Positions 36,709 through 46,426 of a DNA stretch of 64,000 nt are shown here, piece by piece. Every line of letters begins with the position of its first letter. The first letter of the stretch is position 1. Origin of the DNA: Lysinibacillus sp. OF-1 (GTDB lineage: Bacteria > Bacillota > Bacilli > Bacillales_A > Planococcaceae); NCBI RefSeq assembly GCF_028356935.1, contig NZ_CP102798.1:3286001-3350000 (forward strand). The letters are read 5' to 3'. Under the pieces are notes generated by a model that worked only from the letters and a program-made list of their open reading frames with translations, was not told the DNA's origin and ran no database searches. The position numbers were made by a program, and so were the translations under genes.

Positions 36709-37551
36709 ATGAACATTAAAGAAACATTACAGTCTTTTTCTACAATGACACTTTCTGAACGACAGGCATTTATGCTACAGCATAGTGATTGGTTATTACA
36801 AGAAATGTTAGCTCATATCGGCTCAGTTGATGCAGAATTACGCGACCACCTAATTTATCGGACTTTCATTGAATTACTAAGTGACAATTTATTAACTCCC
36901 CAACAACTACACTATTTATTTGAAACAGCAATTAGCGAGGATTTCTTATATTTACATATTGGTGAAAAAGCTACAGATAGCGTCTTTACTCGTTCATTTT
37001 CTGCTTTACTTGTAGCAGGGCTTCTTGCAAAGGATGCTGAATTATTAGTTTTAAACGATGATGACTTACACATTTTCTTTAAAAAAATCGGACGCTATCT
37101 ATTATTGGAGCATGATATAAGAGGTTATGTACAGGATAAAGGATGGGCACATAGCATTGCACACGGTGCTGACTTAGCTGCAACGACCATTAAACATCCA
37201 AAATTCGATTTACAATACGCACCATCAATCTTACACGCATTAAAGCTTGTAACTTGGAAGGACAATGTCTATATCAATGATGAAGAGGAGCGCTTAATCA
37301 ACATAGTTGACGCACTATTACAACAAAATTATTCCGAAGAAGCACTAATAGAGTTTGTAGAGCAGGCTTTTGATAGATTTGAAATGCATTTAATGACACA
37401 AGGTTATAATAATTCCTTCTTTAGTGGGCGCACCTGTACCTTAAACTTTATGAAAACATTGTATTTTTCGTTGAAAATGAATAATAAAGCACATCAACTG
37501 CAAAACACGATTTATGGGCAAGTTTCTAAATGGCTAAAGCTCGGGGATTGA
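36709..37551 (+). CDS. DUF2785 family protein
   Basis: A 280-residue helical protein whose KGWAHSIAHGADLAA motif is the hallmark of DUF2785 as I remember it. It looks like an alpha-solenoid with no catalytic site that I can name. The start is uncertain: the ATG at 36709 follows GGGGG by 11 nt, while an ATG triplet 24 bp earlier sits before the site. TATAAT at ~36670 may be its promoter. Confidence 0.75.
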   Translation: MNIKETLQSFSTMTLSERQAFMLQHSDWLLQEMLAHIGSVDAELRDHLIYRTFIELLSDNLLTPQQLHYLFETAISEDFLYLHIGEKATDSVFTRSFSALLVAGLLAKDAELLVLNDDDLHIFFKKIGRYLLLEHDIRGYVQDKGWAHSIAHGADLAATTIKHPKFDLQYAPSILHALKLVTWKDNVYINDEEERLINIVDALLQQNYSEEALIEFVEQAFDRFEMHLMTQGYNNSFFSGRTCTLNFMKTLYFSLKMNNKAHQLQNTIYGQVSKWLKLGD

Positions 37552-37619
37552 CAGTCAACTTCAAAAATGCTGATTTACTACATTTCCTTCTCCATAACTT
37601 AAAAATTTTCTAAAACACC

Positions 37620-37652
37620 AGCAAACTAGGACAAGTCTTAGTTTGCTTTTTT
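37620..37652 (+). terminator. Terminator
   Basis: AGCAAACTAGGAC pairs with GTCTTAGTTTGCT (one mismatch), followed by TTTTT. Confidence 0.8.
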
Positions 37653-38381
37653 ACTTTTCAGATAGAATAAACAAAGTAAAAAATTGGATATTAAAGAAAA
37701 GTAATAGTTATATTAACATAATTAATAACCCCCTCCAATTATTCCCTTATTGCAAATTCCTTACATTGAAAATTCATCCTATAGTTTCCACACAACGCTA
37801 TTGCGTTTACTCCTTTTTTTAAAAAAAGGCAAACAAAAAGTGTTGTAACGACTTATTAGGCGCTGATTTTATTACAAAACAGCGTCCAAAATGTGAAATG
37901 CTATTTTTCACAAAAAAATTTATTTACTTAGGTAAACATGAGGAATCCAGTATTTTCAACGTTTCCACAGTGTTTATTAATAAAAACCTATAAATACCAA
38001 TACTAAAATAACGATTTTCGTTCAAAAAATGTTCAAATTCGGTGTCGTCTTACTATCATTTTCATAACAAAATTATGTTTTTTCTTAAAAACAGGGCGTA
38101 TAATCCAATGTGCAAACAACGACAAAATGTGACAATCGTAGTCAGGCAAGTACGTCTTTAGAAACGATTGCACATCGCTTTGATTTTGCTAACGCTTGCA
38201 TCACATCAATCAACACTAGATTTTATGTTTCATATTGAACCATGCCATTGTAAATTCTTATGCTGTTGATTGATACTCCAAGATAAAAGAGGTGACCTCA
38301 GTATCTACTATTTGTAAATGTGAGACTGACAAAAAACACATGAATTTTATGAATAGCCGTTCTTATAGAAAGGAGTCAAAC
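37653..38381 (+). promoter_or_regulatory. 730-bp region upstream of qoxA
   Basis: No gene is visible. A TATAAT hexamer at 38099-38104 is the best -10, about 280 bp before qoxA, with no convincing -35. Downstream of it, ATCAATCAAC (38205-38214) and GTTGATTGAT (38265-38274) form a perfect 10-bp inverted repeat with a 50-nt loop. The long leader would end at the AAAGGAG before qoxA. Confidence 0.4.
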
Positions 38382-39275
38382 ATGAAGAAAAAATTAAGTT
38401 TAATGTTTGTAGCATTGAGTGCGCTTGCTCTTCTTGCTGGTTGTGAACCATTAACAGTGTTCAACCCAAAAGGACCTAATGCCGAAACATTATCAAACAC
38501 AATTATCTTATCCATTATTACAATGGCCTTTATATTACTAGTCGTGTATGTGCTTTTAGCCTTTATGCTAACAAAATATCGCGCATCAAAAGCATCTGCA
38601 GATTATGAGCCTCCTCATGAAGAGGGTAGCCATCTTCTTGAAATTACATGGACAGTAATTCCAATTATTATCGTAGCTTTCTTAGCTGTTGTTACAGTAA
38701 GAACAACTTCTACAGTAGAAGCCCAACCTGCGGGTTATGACGATAAGGAGCCTTTAGTTATTTATGCATCATCATCAAACTGGAAATGGCACTTCAGTTA
38801 TCCTGAAGAAGGTGTTGAAACAGTTAATTATGTAAACATTCCAGTGGATCGTCCAATAGAGTTTAAGCTTTATTCATTTGGTCCAATTACAAGTTTCTGG
38901 ATTCCTCAATTAGCAGGTCAAAAATATGCCATGAGTGATATGTTAACAACGATTCACTTGGCTGCAGATGAAGTTGGTTCATTTATGGGACGTAACTCTA
39001 ACTTTAATGGTCGTGGCTTTGCAGAAATGGAATTTGAAGCACAAACTATGACGCAAGAAGATTTCGATCAATGGGTTGCTGATGTCAAAGCAAAAGAAGC
39101 ACCATTAACTGAAGAAAAATTTGACGAGCTATTAGAGGCGGAGCATGTTGGTCGCCAAAGCTTCTCATCTACACACTTAGACTTCAGACCAGCTCCAATG
39201 GAACATGGTAAACACATGAATATGGATGACATGGATCATGAGGATATGTCTGAAGAGCATTCAGGACATCACTAA
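38382..39275 (+). CDS. qoxA: Cytochrome aa3 menaquinol oxidase subunit II
   Basis: A 297-residue lipoprotein: signal peptide with lipobox LLAGC (ATG at 38382, AAGGAG upstream), two membrane helices, then a cupredoxin domain (NWKWHFSYPEEG ... SFWIPQLAGQKYAMSDM ... NFNGRGFAEMEF). After lipid-cysteine processing no other cysteine remains, so the CuA centre of cytochrome c oxidases is absent. This marks a quinol oxidase. The C-terminus is His/Met-rich (MEHGKHMNMDDMDHEDMSEE). First of four qox genes. Confidence 0.95.
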   Translation: MKKKLSLMFVALSALALLAGCEPLTVFNPKGPNAETLSNTIILSIITMAFILLVVYVLLAFMLTKYRASKASADYEPPHEEGSHLLEITWTVIPIIIVAFLAVVTVRTTSTVEAQPAGYDDKEPLVIYASSSNWKWHFSYPEEGVETVNYVNIPVDRPIEFKLYSFGPITSFWIPQLAGQKYAMSDMLTTIHLAADEVGSFMGRNSNFNGRGFAEMEFEAQTMTQEDFDQWVADVKAKEAPLTEEKFDELLEAEHVGRQSFSSTHLDFRPAPMEHGKHMNMDDMDHEDMSEEHSGHH

Positions 39276-39331
39276 TTTTTTATTCGAACGAATATTACCA
39301 TTAATTTTTAATTTTGAAAGGAGCGCATCCA

Positions 39332-41275
39332 ATGAGTATGGAAGAATTATTCCATCCAATGCAAGAACCGATGATTTTAGCGGCAGCTATTAGTATCGTA
39401 GTTGGTGCAGTGGTTATCGTAGCAGGCCTTACTTATTTCAAAAAATGGGGCTATTTCTACAAAAACTGGCTATCAACTGTTGACCATAAAAAAATCGGGA
39501 TTATGTATATCGCAGTAGCCTTATTAATGCTATTCCGCGGTGGTATCGATGCACTGTTAATGCGTGCACAAACAGCCGTTCCAGATAACGGACTTCTTGA
39601 TGCACAACACTATAATGAAATTTTCACAACACACGGTTTATTAATGATTCTATTTATGGCGATGCCATTTGTGATCGGCTTAATGAACATTGTCATTCCA
39701 CTTCAAATCGGTGCACGTGACGTTGCTTTCCCACGTCTAAACGCTGTCAGCTTCTGGCTATTTGCAGCAGGTGCTGGTTTATTAAACTTATCATTCATTA
39801 TCGGTGGTTCACCAGACGCTGGTTGGACAGCCTACTTCCCTCTTGCAAGTACGGAATTTAGTCCGACTGTAGGGAATAACTATTATTCTTTAGCACTTCA
39901 ATTATCAGGTATTGGTACTTTAATGACAGGTGTTAACTTTATCACGACGATCATTAAAATGCGTGCCCCTGGTATGACATTAATGAAAATGCCAATGTTT
40001 TCTTGGTCTATTTTAATTACAAACATTATTATCGTATTCGCGTTCCCAGTATTAACTGTAGCGCTTGCACTTATGATGTTTGACCGTCAATTCGGCACAA
40101 AATTCTTTGCAATGCAAGACGGTGGTATGGATATGCTTTGGGCCAACCTATTCTGGGTTTGGGGACATCCTGAGGTTTATATCGTTATCCTACCTGCTTT
40201 CGGTATTTTCTCAGAAATCATTGCAACGTTTGCACGTAAAAACTTATACGGTTACAAATCAATGGTGATGAGTATGGTGGTCATTTCCCTACTATCATTC
40301 GTAGTTTGGGCCCACCACTTCTATACAATGGGTCACGGTGTAATGGTTAACAGTGTTTTCTCTATTACAACAATGGCAATCGCAGTTCCTACTGGTGTTA
40401 AAATATTTAACTGGCTACTCACAATGAGGCACGGGAAAATTCAATTTACAACACCGATGCTTTATGCACTTGGCTTTATTCCTATCTTCACTATTGGTGG
40501 GGTTACAGGGGTTATGCTCGCGATGGCAAGTGCCGACTACCAATATCATAATACGATGTTCTTAGTTGCCCACTTCCACTATGTATTAATTCCAGGTACA
40601 GTATTTGGTGTACTTGCAGGTTACCACTACTGGTGGCCAAAAATGTTCGGTTTCCGTTTAAATGAAAAATTAGGGAAAGCTGGCTTTTGGTTCATTGCCA
40701 TTAGCTTCAACGTAACATTCTTCCCACTATTTATTTTAGGTTTAGATGGTTATGCTCGTCGTATGTACACTTATTCAGAATCTACTGGTTATGGTCCATT
40801 GAACATGTTATCGTTCATCGGTGCGCTAGGACTTGCAGTCGGCTTTGCATTAATTGTTTATAACATTTACTACAGCTGGAAACATATGCCTCGCAATGAA
40901 AAGGCAGATGTTTGGGATGGTCGTACACTTGAGTGGGCTACACATTCTCCAGTACCAGAATATAACTTTGCCGTAGTGCCTACTGTTACTCGCTTAGATG
41001 AGTTTTGGTTCGCGAAAAAAGAAGGTCGCGATATTACTGCAGGTCCAATCGAAAAAATTCACATGCCAAATAATACAGGCACACCATTCTGGATGAGTGG
41101 ATTCTTCTTCCTTGCAGCATTCTTCGCTGTATTCAATCTATGGATTCCAGCCATCATCAGTATGCTTGGTGTATTTGGCTTCATGATCCATCGTTCATTC
41201 GAAAAAGATCATGGTCGTTACATTTCAGTTGAGGAAGTAATGGCAACTGAAAAAAGCTTGAGAGGTGATAAATAA
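39332..41275 (+). CDS. qoxB: Cytochrome aa3 menaquinol oxidase subunit I
   Basis: A 647-residue heme-copper oxidase subunit carrying heme a and the heme a3-CuB centre. The H-(x)-E segment [15 protein letters not shown] gives the CuB histidine-tyrosine region, [11 protein letters not shown] the two further CuB histidines, and [11 protein letters not shown] the heme ligands. The K- and D-channel regions look normal. The ATG at 39332 follows AAAGGAGCG; the ORF opens 18 bp earlier inside that site. Length matches QoxB. Confidence 0.97.
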   Translation: MSMEELFHPMQEPMILAAAISIVVGAVVIVAGLTYFKKWGYFYKNWLSTVDHKKIGIMYIAVALLMLFRGGIDALLMRAQTAVPDNGLLDAQHYNEIFTTHGLLMILFMAMPFVIGLMNIVIPLQIGARDVAFPRLNAVSFWLFAAGAGLLNLSFIIGGSPDAGWTAYFPLASTEFSPTVGNNYYSLALQLSGIGTLMTGVNFITTIIKMRAPGMTLMKMPMFSWSILITNIIIVFAFPVLTVALALMMFDRQFGTKFFAMQDGGMDMLWANLFWVWGHPEVYIVILPAFGIFSEIIATFARKNLYGYKSMVMSMVVISLLSFVVWAHHFYTMGHGVMVNSVFSITTMAIAVPTGVKIFNWLLTMRHGKIQFTTPMLYALGFIPIFTIGGVTGVMLAMASADYQYHNTMFLVAHFHYVLIPGTVFGVLAGYHYWWPKMFGFRLNEKLGKAGFWFIAISFNVTFFPLFILGLDGYARRMYTYSESTGYGPLNMLSFIGALGLAVGFALIVYNIYYSWKHMPRNEKADVWDGRTLEWATHSPVPEYNFAVVPTVTRLDEFWFAKKEGRDITAGPIEKIHMPNNTGTPFWMSGFFFLAAFFAVFNLWIPAIISMLGVFGFMIHRSFEKDHGRYISVEEVMATEKSLRGDK

Positions 41276-41276
41276 T

Positions 41277-41876
41277 ATGAAAATCGATTCTTCACTTCCA
41301 TTAGAATATAGTACAGAGGAAAACCGTCTAAAAATCTTTGGTTTCTGGATTTTCCTCGGCGCCGAAATCGTGTTATTTGCCACACTATTCACAGTGTATT
41401 TCACACTTCATACACGTACAGGTAGTGGCCCAAATGGTGCCGAAATTTTCGAATTAACTCCAGTGCTATGGGAAACATTCTTATTATTAACAAGTAGTTT
41501 CACAATTGGTCTTGGTGTTCATGCAATGCGTATTGGTCGTAAAAAAGCGATGATGACATTCTTTATCATCACTCTTTTACTAGGTCTTGGCTTCTTAGCT
41601 ATTGAGATTGATGAATTTGTCACTTATGTACACGAAGGTGCGACGATTCAAACAAGCGCATTCTTATCGTCCTTAATGACTTTACTTGGAACGCATGGTG
41701 CCCACGTAACATTTGGTTTCTTCTGGGGCGTAGCTATTTTAATCCAAGTGGCTAAACGTGGTTTAAATCCACAAACAGCGAACAAAGCGTTTATCTTCTC
41801 ATTGTACTGGCATTTCCTAGACGTTGTTTGGATTTTCATCTTCAGCTTCGTCTACTTGAAAGGACTGATTAGCTGA
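41277..41876 (+). CDS. qoxC: Cytochrome aa3 menaquinol oxidase subunit III
   Basis: A 199-residue membrane protein with five predicted helices and the subunit III hallmarks FGFWIFLGAEIVLFATLF and THGAHVTFGFFWG. The ATG at 41277 lies 1 bp after the qoxB stop, with AGAGGTGAT in the end of qoxB. Confidence 0.95.
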   Translation: MKIDSSLPLEYSTEENRLKIFGFWIFLGAEIVLFATLFTVYFTLHTRTGSGPNGAEIFELTPVLWETFLLLTSSFTIGLGVHAMRIGRKKAMMTFFIITLLLGLGFLAIEIDEFVTYVHEGATIQTSAFLSSLMTLLGTHGAHVTFGFFWGVAILIQVAKRGLNPQTANKAFIFSLYWHFLDVVWIFIFSFVYLKGLIS

Positions 41877-42160
41877 TGAAGGAATTATTCCCAAAACAAC
41901 ATGTGATGGGCTTCGGCTTCTCACTATTACTAACAATTGTAGCTTTAGCTGTTGTTAAATTCGATATGTCTCTTAATATGGCATTTGGAATTTTACTAGT
42001 AACTGCCCTTGCACAAGCAACTGTACAATTAGTATTATTCATGCACATCGGTGAATCTGAAGATAAGAAAACGTTGTATACAACGATTTTATATTCAGTA
42101 TTCGTAGGTGTAGTCACAATCATTGGTACATTATTCGCCATGATCTGGGGTTATAATTAA
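41876..42160 (+). CDS. qoxD: Cytochrome aa3 menaquinol oxidase subunit IV
   Basis: A 94-residue protein with three membrane helices (GFGFSLLLTIVALAVVKF; ILLVTALAQATVQLVLFMH; VFVGVVTIIGTLFAMIW). The LVTALAQATVQLxLFMHIGE segment is typical of QoxD/CyoD. Its ATG overlaps the qoxC stop (TGATG). A terminator follows. Confidence 0.93.
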   Translation: MKELFPKQHVMGFGFSLLLTIVALAVVKFDMSLNMAFGILLVTALAQATVQLVLFMHIGESEDKKTLYTTILYSVFVGVVTIIGTLFAMIWGYN

Positions 42161-42224
42161 TCCATTACATCAGGGCATTATCGTGATCAGTGGACACTTA
42201 AATCTCTGCTGAACAAAGATAATC

Positions 42225-42280
42225 AAAAAAGCTGTCCCAAGCTATTGTCATTGAACAATTGCTTGGTGACAGCTTTTTCC
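42225..42280 (+). terminator. qox operon terminator
   Basis: AAAAAGCTGTC and AAGC pair with GCTT and GACAGCTTTTT around a loop with small internal mismatches; T-run on the plus strand. Confidence 0.85.
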
Positions 42281-42459
42281 TTTTTAATTATGGCTTCTGT
42301 ACCTTTATTAATTTTTGCATGTTTATCACGTGCAGTTGTGAAAAGAATGTTATTTTTTTAATAAAAGCTTAGTCTTTTTTTAAAAATAACGAAACTTTTC
42401 CTTTTTTAGGGCGTATAGTAGTAGATAGTGTTTTTTACCAAGAATAGGAGATGAAAGTA

Positions 42460-43317
42460 ATGAAGAAAATTTTTAAAGTATTAGCAGTTGGGACACTAGC
42501 ATTGACACTTGCAGCTTGTAACTCGAGTGCTACCCCTACGAAAGACACAACTAAAACAAGCAAACTCACTTTAGAACAAGTGTATGACAAAGCAGTGGAC
42601 CGCCAGGCTGACATTAAAAGTGCAAGTGCCAATATGGACATGACACAGGTAACAAAGGTTGGATCTGGTAAAGAGGCAATGGAATTTTCTATCGACTCTA
42701 AAATGGACATGGACATCATTGTTGACCCACTTGCAATGCATTTGTCAGGTTCAATGTCGATGCCCGATATGATGAGTGAAGGCGAAGAAACAACGGACAT
42801 GCCAATAGAAATGTACATGAAGAAAGACACTGGTCTTTTCATGAAAGATATGACAACTGATAGCTGGATCAAGTTACCTGATGAGAATTTTGATGAGATT
42901 TTAGATCAAACGGCTGCTTCTGCAGATGCGAAAGAACAGCTAGAACATCTAAAAAAATTCATTGGTGATTTTAAATTTGAACAAACAGACGATGAGTATG
43001 TCCTTACTTTAGAAGCAAAAGGCGATAAATTTAAAGAGCTAATTGATTCTGAGATCACTAAATCTATCGAGGATATGGGATTAGAAGAAAATCCAATGGA
43101 TCAATTAACAATTGAAAAAATCAACTATGTATTACACATCGATAAAGAGACTTTCGATACAAAAAAAATGGATATGAATTTTGATTTAAAAATGGCCGTA
43201 GAAGGTGACGAATTAATCATGAATACAAAGTCAGTCGTTACTTACACTGATTTCAACCACCTAAAAACAATTGATATTCCTCAAAGCATTATTGATAACG
43301 CTCAAACAATCGAATAA
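42460..43317 (+). CDS. DUF6612-like lipoprotein
   Basis: A 285-residue lipoprotein: signal peptide with lipobox LAAC (ATG at 42460, AGGAG upstream). The rest is a beta-rich domain with repeated KMDMDI/SMSMPDM strands and MPIEMYMKKDTGLFMKD. This recalls the Bacillus lipoproteins annotated DUF6612, distant relatives of LppX/LolA-like lipid carriers. It probably acts on the outer face of the membrane. Single-gene unit with its own terminator. Confidence 0.7.
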   Translation: MKKIFKVLAVGTLALTLAACNSSATPTKDTTKTSKLTLEQVYDKAVDRQADIKSASANMDMTQVTKVGSGKEAMEFSIDSKMDMDIIVDPLAMHLSGSMSMPDMMSEGEETTDMPIEMYMKKDTGLFMKDMTTDSWIKLPDENFDEILDQTAASADAKEQLEHLKKFIGDFKFEQTDDEYVLTLEAKGDKFKELIDSEITKSIEDMGLEENPMDQLTIEKINYVLHIDKETFDTKKMDMNFDLKMAVEGDELIMNTKSVVTYTDFNHLKTIDIPQSIIDNAQTIE

Positions 43318-43322
43318 TAATG

Positions 43323-43363
43323 AAAAAACCTGCTTGTCTACTAGCACAAGCAGGTCTTTTTTA
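43323..43363 (+). terminator. Bidirectional terminator
   Basis: AAAAAACCTGCTTGT pairs with ACAAGCAGGTCTTTTTT; it serves both the lipoprotein gene and the convergent universal stress gene. Confidence 0.9.
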
Positions 43364-43372
43364 TTCAAAAAA

Positions 43373-43792
43373 TTAACGGACAATTAGCACATCACATAGA
43401 GCATAGCGCACTACTTTCTCTGCAACAGATCCTAACATCATTTTCTCCATACGATTTAACCCTGTTGCACCACAGACAATTAAGTCCACATTCGGTAATT
43501 GCGTTAAAATACCTTTTGGTGAGCCTGCTTCTACTACAGATTCCACGGTTTTGACTCCTGTCTGCAATGCCTCTTTTTCCAGCTGTTCCATTTTTACAAC
43601 GTTTTCTTTCTTTAGTTCCTCCGCATATTTCAAATCATATGCAGATACCGCTCCAAATGATTTTGTATCAATGACGTTCACTAATTGCAAAATAGCATTG
43701 TGTTGCATGGCTAAGTGACTTGCTCGATCCAATGCTTTTAATGATTGTTCCGAGAAATCAATTGCCACTGCGATTTTAAGATAATTAGCCAA
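43373..43792 (-). CDS. Universal stress protein (UspA family)
   Basis: A 139-residue single Usp domain: KIAVAIDFSEQSLKAL at the N-terminus and the ATP-binding signature GATGLNRMEKMMLGSVAEKV (G-x2-G-x9-G-S) at the C-terminus. The start is TTG at 43792 with GGGAGGAC upstream. It probably forms dimers that bind ATP; cellular role unknown. Confidence 0.9.
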   Translation of the reverse strand: MANYLKIAVAIDFSEQSLKALDRASHLAMQHNAILQLVNVIDTKSFGAVSAYDLKYAEELKKENVVKMEQLEKEALQTGVKTVESVVEAGSPKGILTQLPNVDLIVCGATGLNRMEKMMLGSVAEKVVRYALCDVLIVR

Positions 43793-43843
43793 TGTTAGTC
43801 CTCCCCATTCCTTATACCCTTCTATGTCTTCACAAATAGTATA

Positions 43844-44923
43844 TCACAATGGTATCCGATATAGTTTATCGTCCTGTGACTGTGGGCTTCCTCGACCATC
43901 TGTATTATTGCTAATAAAATAAAGAAATGCGTCATCCACAAAGACATCACGAATTCTTCCAAATTCCGACAATCGTTCAATATATTTGTTTTCTTTCACA
44001 GCAAACGCTAACACTGCACTACCTCTTAAAGCTGCGACATATAATTGATCATCCATCATATCAATGCCAGATGGTGCCCACGTTTTAGAAGTACCTGATG
44101 TAAAGAGAGGTGTGATCATACCTTGCTGTTTTTTTGTTCCTTCAATATCGGGCCAGCCATAATTCTTCCCCTTCTCGATTATATTAATTTCATCGTTTGC
44201 GGCATTGCCATGCTCACTGGCATACATCGTACCATCTGTTGCCCAGGTCAAGCCCTGTGGATTTCGATGTCCATAGCTGTATACATAGGACTGTGGAAAA
44301 GGATTATCGTTCGGTATGGAGCCATCCAAATTGATGCGTAAAATTTTTCCCTCTAGAGCATCTAAATTTTGTGCTAAGGAAGGTTGCGTCGCATCACCTA
44401 CTGTTGCATACAGTTTACCATCAGGCCCTATTTTTAAACGACCACCATGATGATATGTACCACTCTTTATTCGATCTATGATAAGATCCGTTTCTAACCA
44501 CTTATTATCGTTCAAGGTTAATGTAACAATTCTATTAAACTGCTCGCTTCCTTCAACATACGTATAATAAGCAAAGGCAATCTGTTTGTCTGAAAAATTA
44601 GGTGCTAATACAAACCCCAATAAACCAGCTTCTGGCGCTGTTGAAAGCTCCTTATCGAGGATGACCTGTTGCCTGTCAACTGCTCCTCCTTCCTCAATTT
44701 TCACAATACTACCAGGCCTTTCTGCTACATAAAAAACAGTACCACTTTTTTGAATCGACCATGGTGTTTGCAATTGATTTGCTAGTATTTCTACTGTTGA
44801 ATTTATTGAAGGAGCCATGCGCGTTTCCTCTTTTTCTAAGCCTCCGTCACTCTTGTCCTTAGGTGGCACGCAAGCAACACATAAAACCATTACTAGCAGT
44901 AATAGTGGCATGATACATTTCAT
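43844..44923 (-). CDS. PQQ-type soluble aldose sugar dehydrogenase-like lipoprotein
   Basis: A 359-residue beta-propeller protein of the GSDH family (YliI/aldose sugar dehydrogenase). The signal peptide ends in a lipobox-like CVAC. The family motifs TPWSIQ, AERPGSIVKIE, GLLGFVLAPNF, YHHGGRLKIGPDGKLYATVGD and YSYGHRNPQGLTW are present; the histidines after YH and in GHRN match the PQQ and metal region of the family. The real substrate is unknown and no PQQ synthesis genes are near. Confidence 0.9.
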   Translation of the reverse strand: MKCIMPLLLLVMVLCVACVPPKDKSDGGLEKEETRMAPSINSTVEILANQLQTPWSIQKSGTVFYVAERPGSIVKIEEGGAVDRQQVILDKELSTAPEAGLLGFVLAPNFSDKQIAFAYYTYVEGSEQFNRIVTLTLNDNKWLETDLIIDRIKSGTYHHGGRLKIGPDGKLYATVGDATQPSLAQNLDALEGKILRINLDGSIPNDNPFPQSYVYSYGHRNPQGLTWATDGTMYASEHGNAANDEINIIEKGKNYGWPDIEGTKKQQGMITPLFTSGTSKTWAPSGIDMMDDQLYVAALRGSAVLAFAVKENKYIERLSEFGRIRDVFVDDAFLYFISNNTDGRGSPQSQDDKLYRIPL

Positions 44924-45038
44924 TGTTGTTCACCCTTTCATTTTTAATGCATTAAGAAAATAGAAAAAGACGCCCCTAGACGTCTCTTAGTGTTGAAAAA
45001 CAAAACGATCTATAGAAATTTTGTGAAAGGTAAAAATA

Positions 45039-45165
45039 GATTTCCGTTGCAGGCTACTTGCTTTCCTGTGGGCGAGCGCCGAGCCGCTTCCTCCGCTACC
45101 GCTCCGTGCAGGGGCTCGCCTGTCTCGCTATCCCACGGGAGTCAAGTAGCCTTCCACTCCAATCC
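45039..45165 (+). repeat. Hairpin repeat unit, copy A
   Basis: A 127-nt GC-rich unit beginning GATTTCCGTT and ending CACTCCAATC. GGCTACTTG (45052-45060) pairs perfectly with CAAGTAGCC (45143-45151), with GTGGG/CCCAC inside. The apex contains GAGCCGCTTC and CTCC/GCAGGG blocks shared with the other copies. Confidence 0.75.
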
Positions 45166-45360
45166 ATAAAGATGTTTCTTTTTAGCAAAGGTTTTCAAAT
45201 GAAGTGAAGGTGTTCCCTACTCTTTATGAAGAGGTGTTGTCACGCATCACTTCTCCACATTGAAAATAAGGAGCTTTCCTTTCTCTCATCAGGCAAATAA
45301 GGAGCGATTTTGATCGTGACGGCTCATATGAAAGAGAAAGAAAAGCCACTTTTGCCAAAT

Positions 45361-45493
45361 GGTTGATTGAAGTGGAGCCAGCGTCACTCCTAGGGGATTT
45401 AGCGTCACAGCTGAGACCCTGGAGCGAACGGAAGTGAGTGAAGCGGCTCAGCGGACGCCCCCTGGAAAGGACGCTGGCGGAACGGAAATCAAC
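45361..45493 (-). repeat. Hairpin repeat unit, copy B (inverted)
   Basis: Read on the minus strand it aligns with copy A along its length (GATTTCCGTT ... GAGCCGCTTC ... CAGGGTCTC ... CACTTCAATC). Its outer stem is CCAGCGTC (45378-45385) with GACGCTGG (45470-45477), different in sequence from copy A but still perfectly paired. Confidence 0.75.
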
Positions 45494-45556
45494 CCCTCGC
45501 TAAAAGTTCTTTTTCTGCTATTGACATGATCTTATTTCAACAACATGAGACGTCCC

Positions 45557-45721
45557 CTAGACGTCTCTTTTATTACCTTTTATACCTTCAAAAGTGATTA
45601 TTTCACCAAATGCTTTTGTTTTCGCTAACACATCAAGATACGCTTCTTTTCGATGGATGAGTCTTTCTTGTTGCAATTTCTGATGGGAATGTTGAAAATC
45701 ATCTATAGCTATTTTGTCCAT
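45557..45721 (-). CDS. 54-residue protein, function unknown
   Basis: A short charged, helical protein (MDKIAIDDFQHSHQKLQQER, then LIHRKEAYLDVLAKTKAF). The ATG at 45721 has AGAGGTGAG upstream. Its last codons and stop lie inside the right-hand direct repeat (45549-45569), so the original 3' end may have been altered by the repeat element. No family is recognised. Confidence 0.5.
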   Translation of the reverse strand: MDKIAIDDFQHSHQKLQQERLIHRKEAYLDVLAKTKAFGEIITFEGIKGNKRDV

Positions 45722-45873
45722 AAACTCACCTCTTCTAGTAGTGTACGTTAACACTATTATAATGTTGGAAAATTCTTACGACAATTCTATTTCTATTTTT
45801 GATTACAAGTTCCCAATAATAAAAAGGAAAAAAGGCATATAATTTTAGCCATTAGCTATTCAAATTTATCTAG

Positions 45874-46290
45874 CTAATGCATAAAAAAAGGTAGCACTTT
45901 TTCTTCAACAGCTTGTTCGCCTGCTTGAATCCATCTACTTTTATCGTGAATATACCCGTCTTTATCAAGCGGAGTTTGGAATTGACTAACACCAGTTGCA
46001 TCAAGTAAAGACCCCTCATCATAATCTAGACCTATATTCTCAACATGCTTAATGACAAATGGTTTTTGAAAACGAATTTGGGCATCCTCATTATCAAGTT
46101 CCCCTGATGTTACGATAAAGGGAACACGCAAATAAATAGTTTCCCCTGCCTCTTTCCATAATATCGAATCGAAGCTTCCTTTATAATACTCCCAATTCCC
46201 ACCAATCGTAAAACCTCGATTGGCAATTTTATCACGTAAATAGCCGAAACCAATCTCTTTTCCAACAATTTTTGAATCAAATTGTAGCAA
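45874..46290 (-). CDS. YugN-family protein
   Basis: A 138-residue protein: LRDKIANRGFTIGGNWEYYK, then LRVPFIVTSGELDNEDAQIRF and FVIKHVENIGLDYDEG. This follows the YugN-like pattern (an N-terminal helix, W-Y-KG-FD, then a beta sheet). Function unknown. The start is a TTG at 46290 with AAGGAGGAG upstream; the longer reading with MPPFRLDFY has none. Confidence 0.65.
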   Translation of the reverse strand: MLQFDSKIVGKEIGFGYLRDKIANRGFTIGGNWEYYKGSFDSILWKEAGETIYLRVPFIVTSGELDNEDAQIRFQKPFVIKHVENIGLDYDEGSLLDATGVSQFQTPLDKDGYIHDKSRWIQAGEQAVEEKVLPFFMH

Positions 46291-46374
46291 TTTGTATTCT
46301 CCTCCTTTCACTCGATAAAAGTCTAACCTAAAAGGTGGCATTACAAACTAGTTATGATGTAATTATGATTGCCA

Positions 46375-46417
46375 AAAAAGTCTCGAAACTTTTTTAAATC
46401 AAAGTTTCGAGACTTTT
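46375..46417 (-). terminator. Terminator of the monooxygenase operon
   Basis: A 17-bp perfect stem (AAAAGTCTCGAAACTTT/AAAGTTTCGAGACTTTT) with T on the minus strand, 10 bp after the esterase stop. Confidence 0.93.
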
Positions 46418-46426
46418 GTAAGTTAT

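Larger units (their letters stand above)
44969..45569. repeat. Repeat element flanked by 20-bp direct repeats
   Basis: GACGCCCCTAGACGTCTCTT (44969-44988) and a copy with one extra T (45549-45569) are direct repeats bounding 560 bp with no gene. Inside are two inverted copies of a ~130-nt hairpin unit (45039-45165 and 45361-45493) separated by ~195 bp with another imperfect inverted repeat. The outer edges inside the direct repeats are also similar in inverted orientation (TGTTGAAA). The left direct repeat reads as a terminator on the minus strand (followed by TTTTTC), as if an element had landed in the terminator of the 54-codon gene at 45557. No transposase is present. Confidence 0.65.

Noticed and set aside
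44969-45569. Complete insertion sequence
   Set aside because: No transposase ORF of any size on either strand, so only a non-coding repeat is supported.
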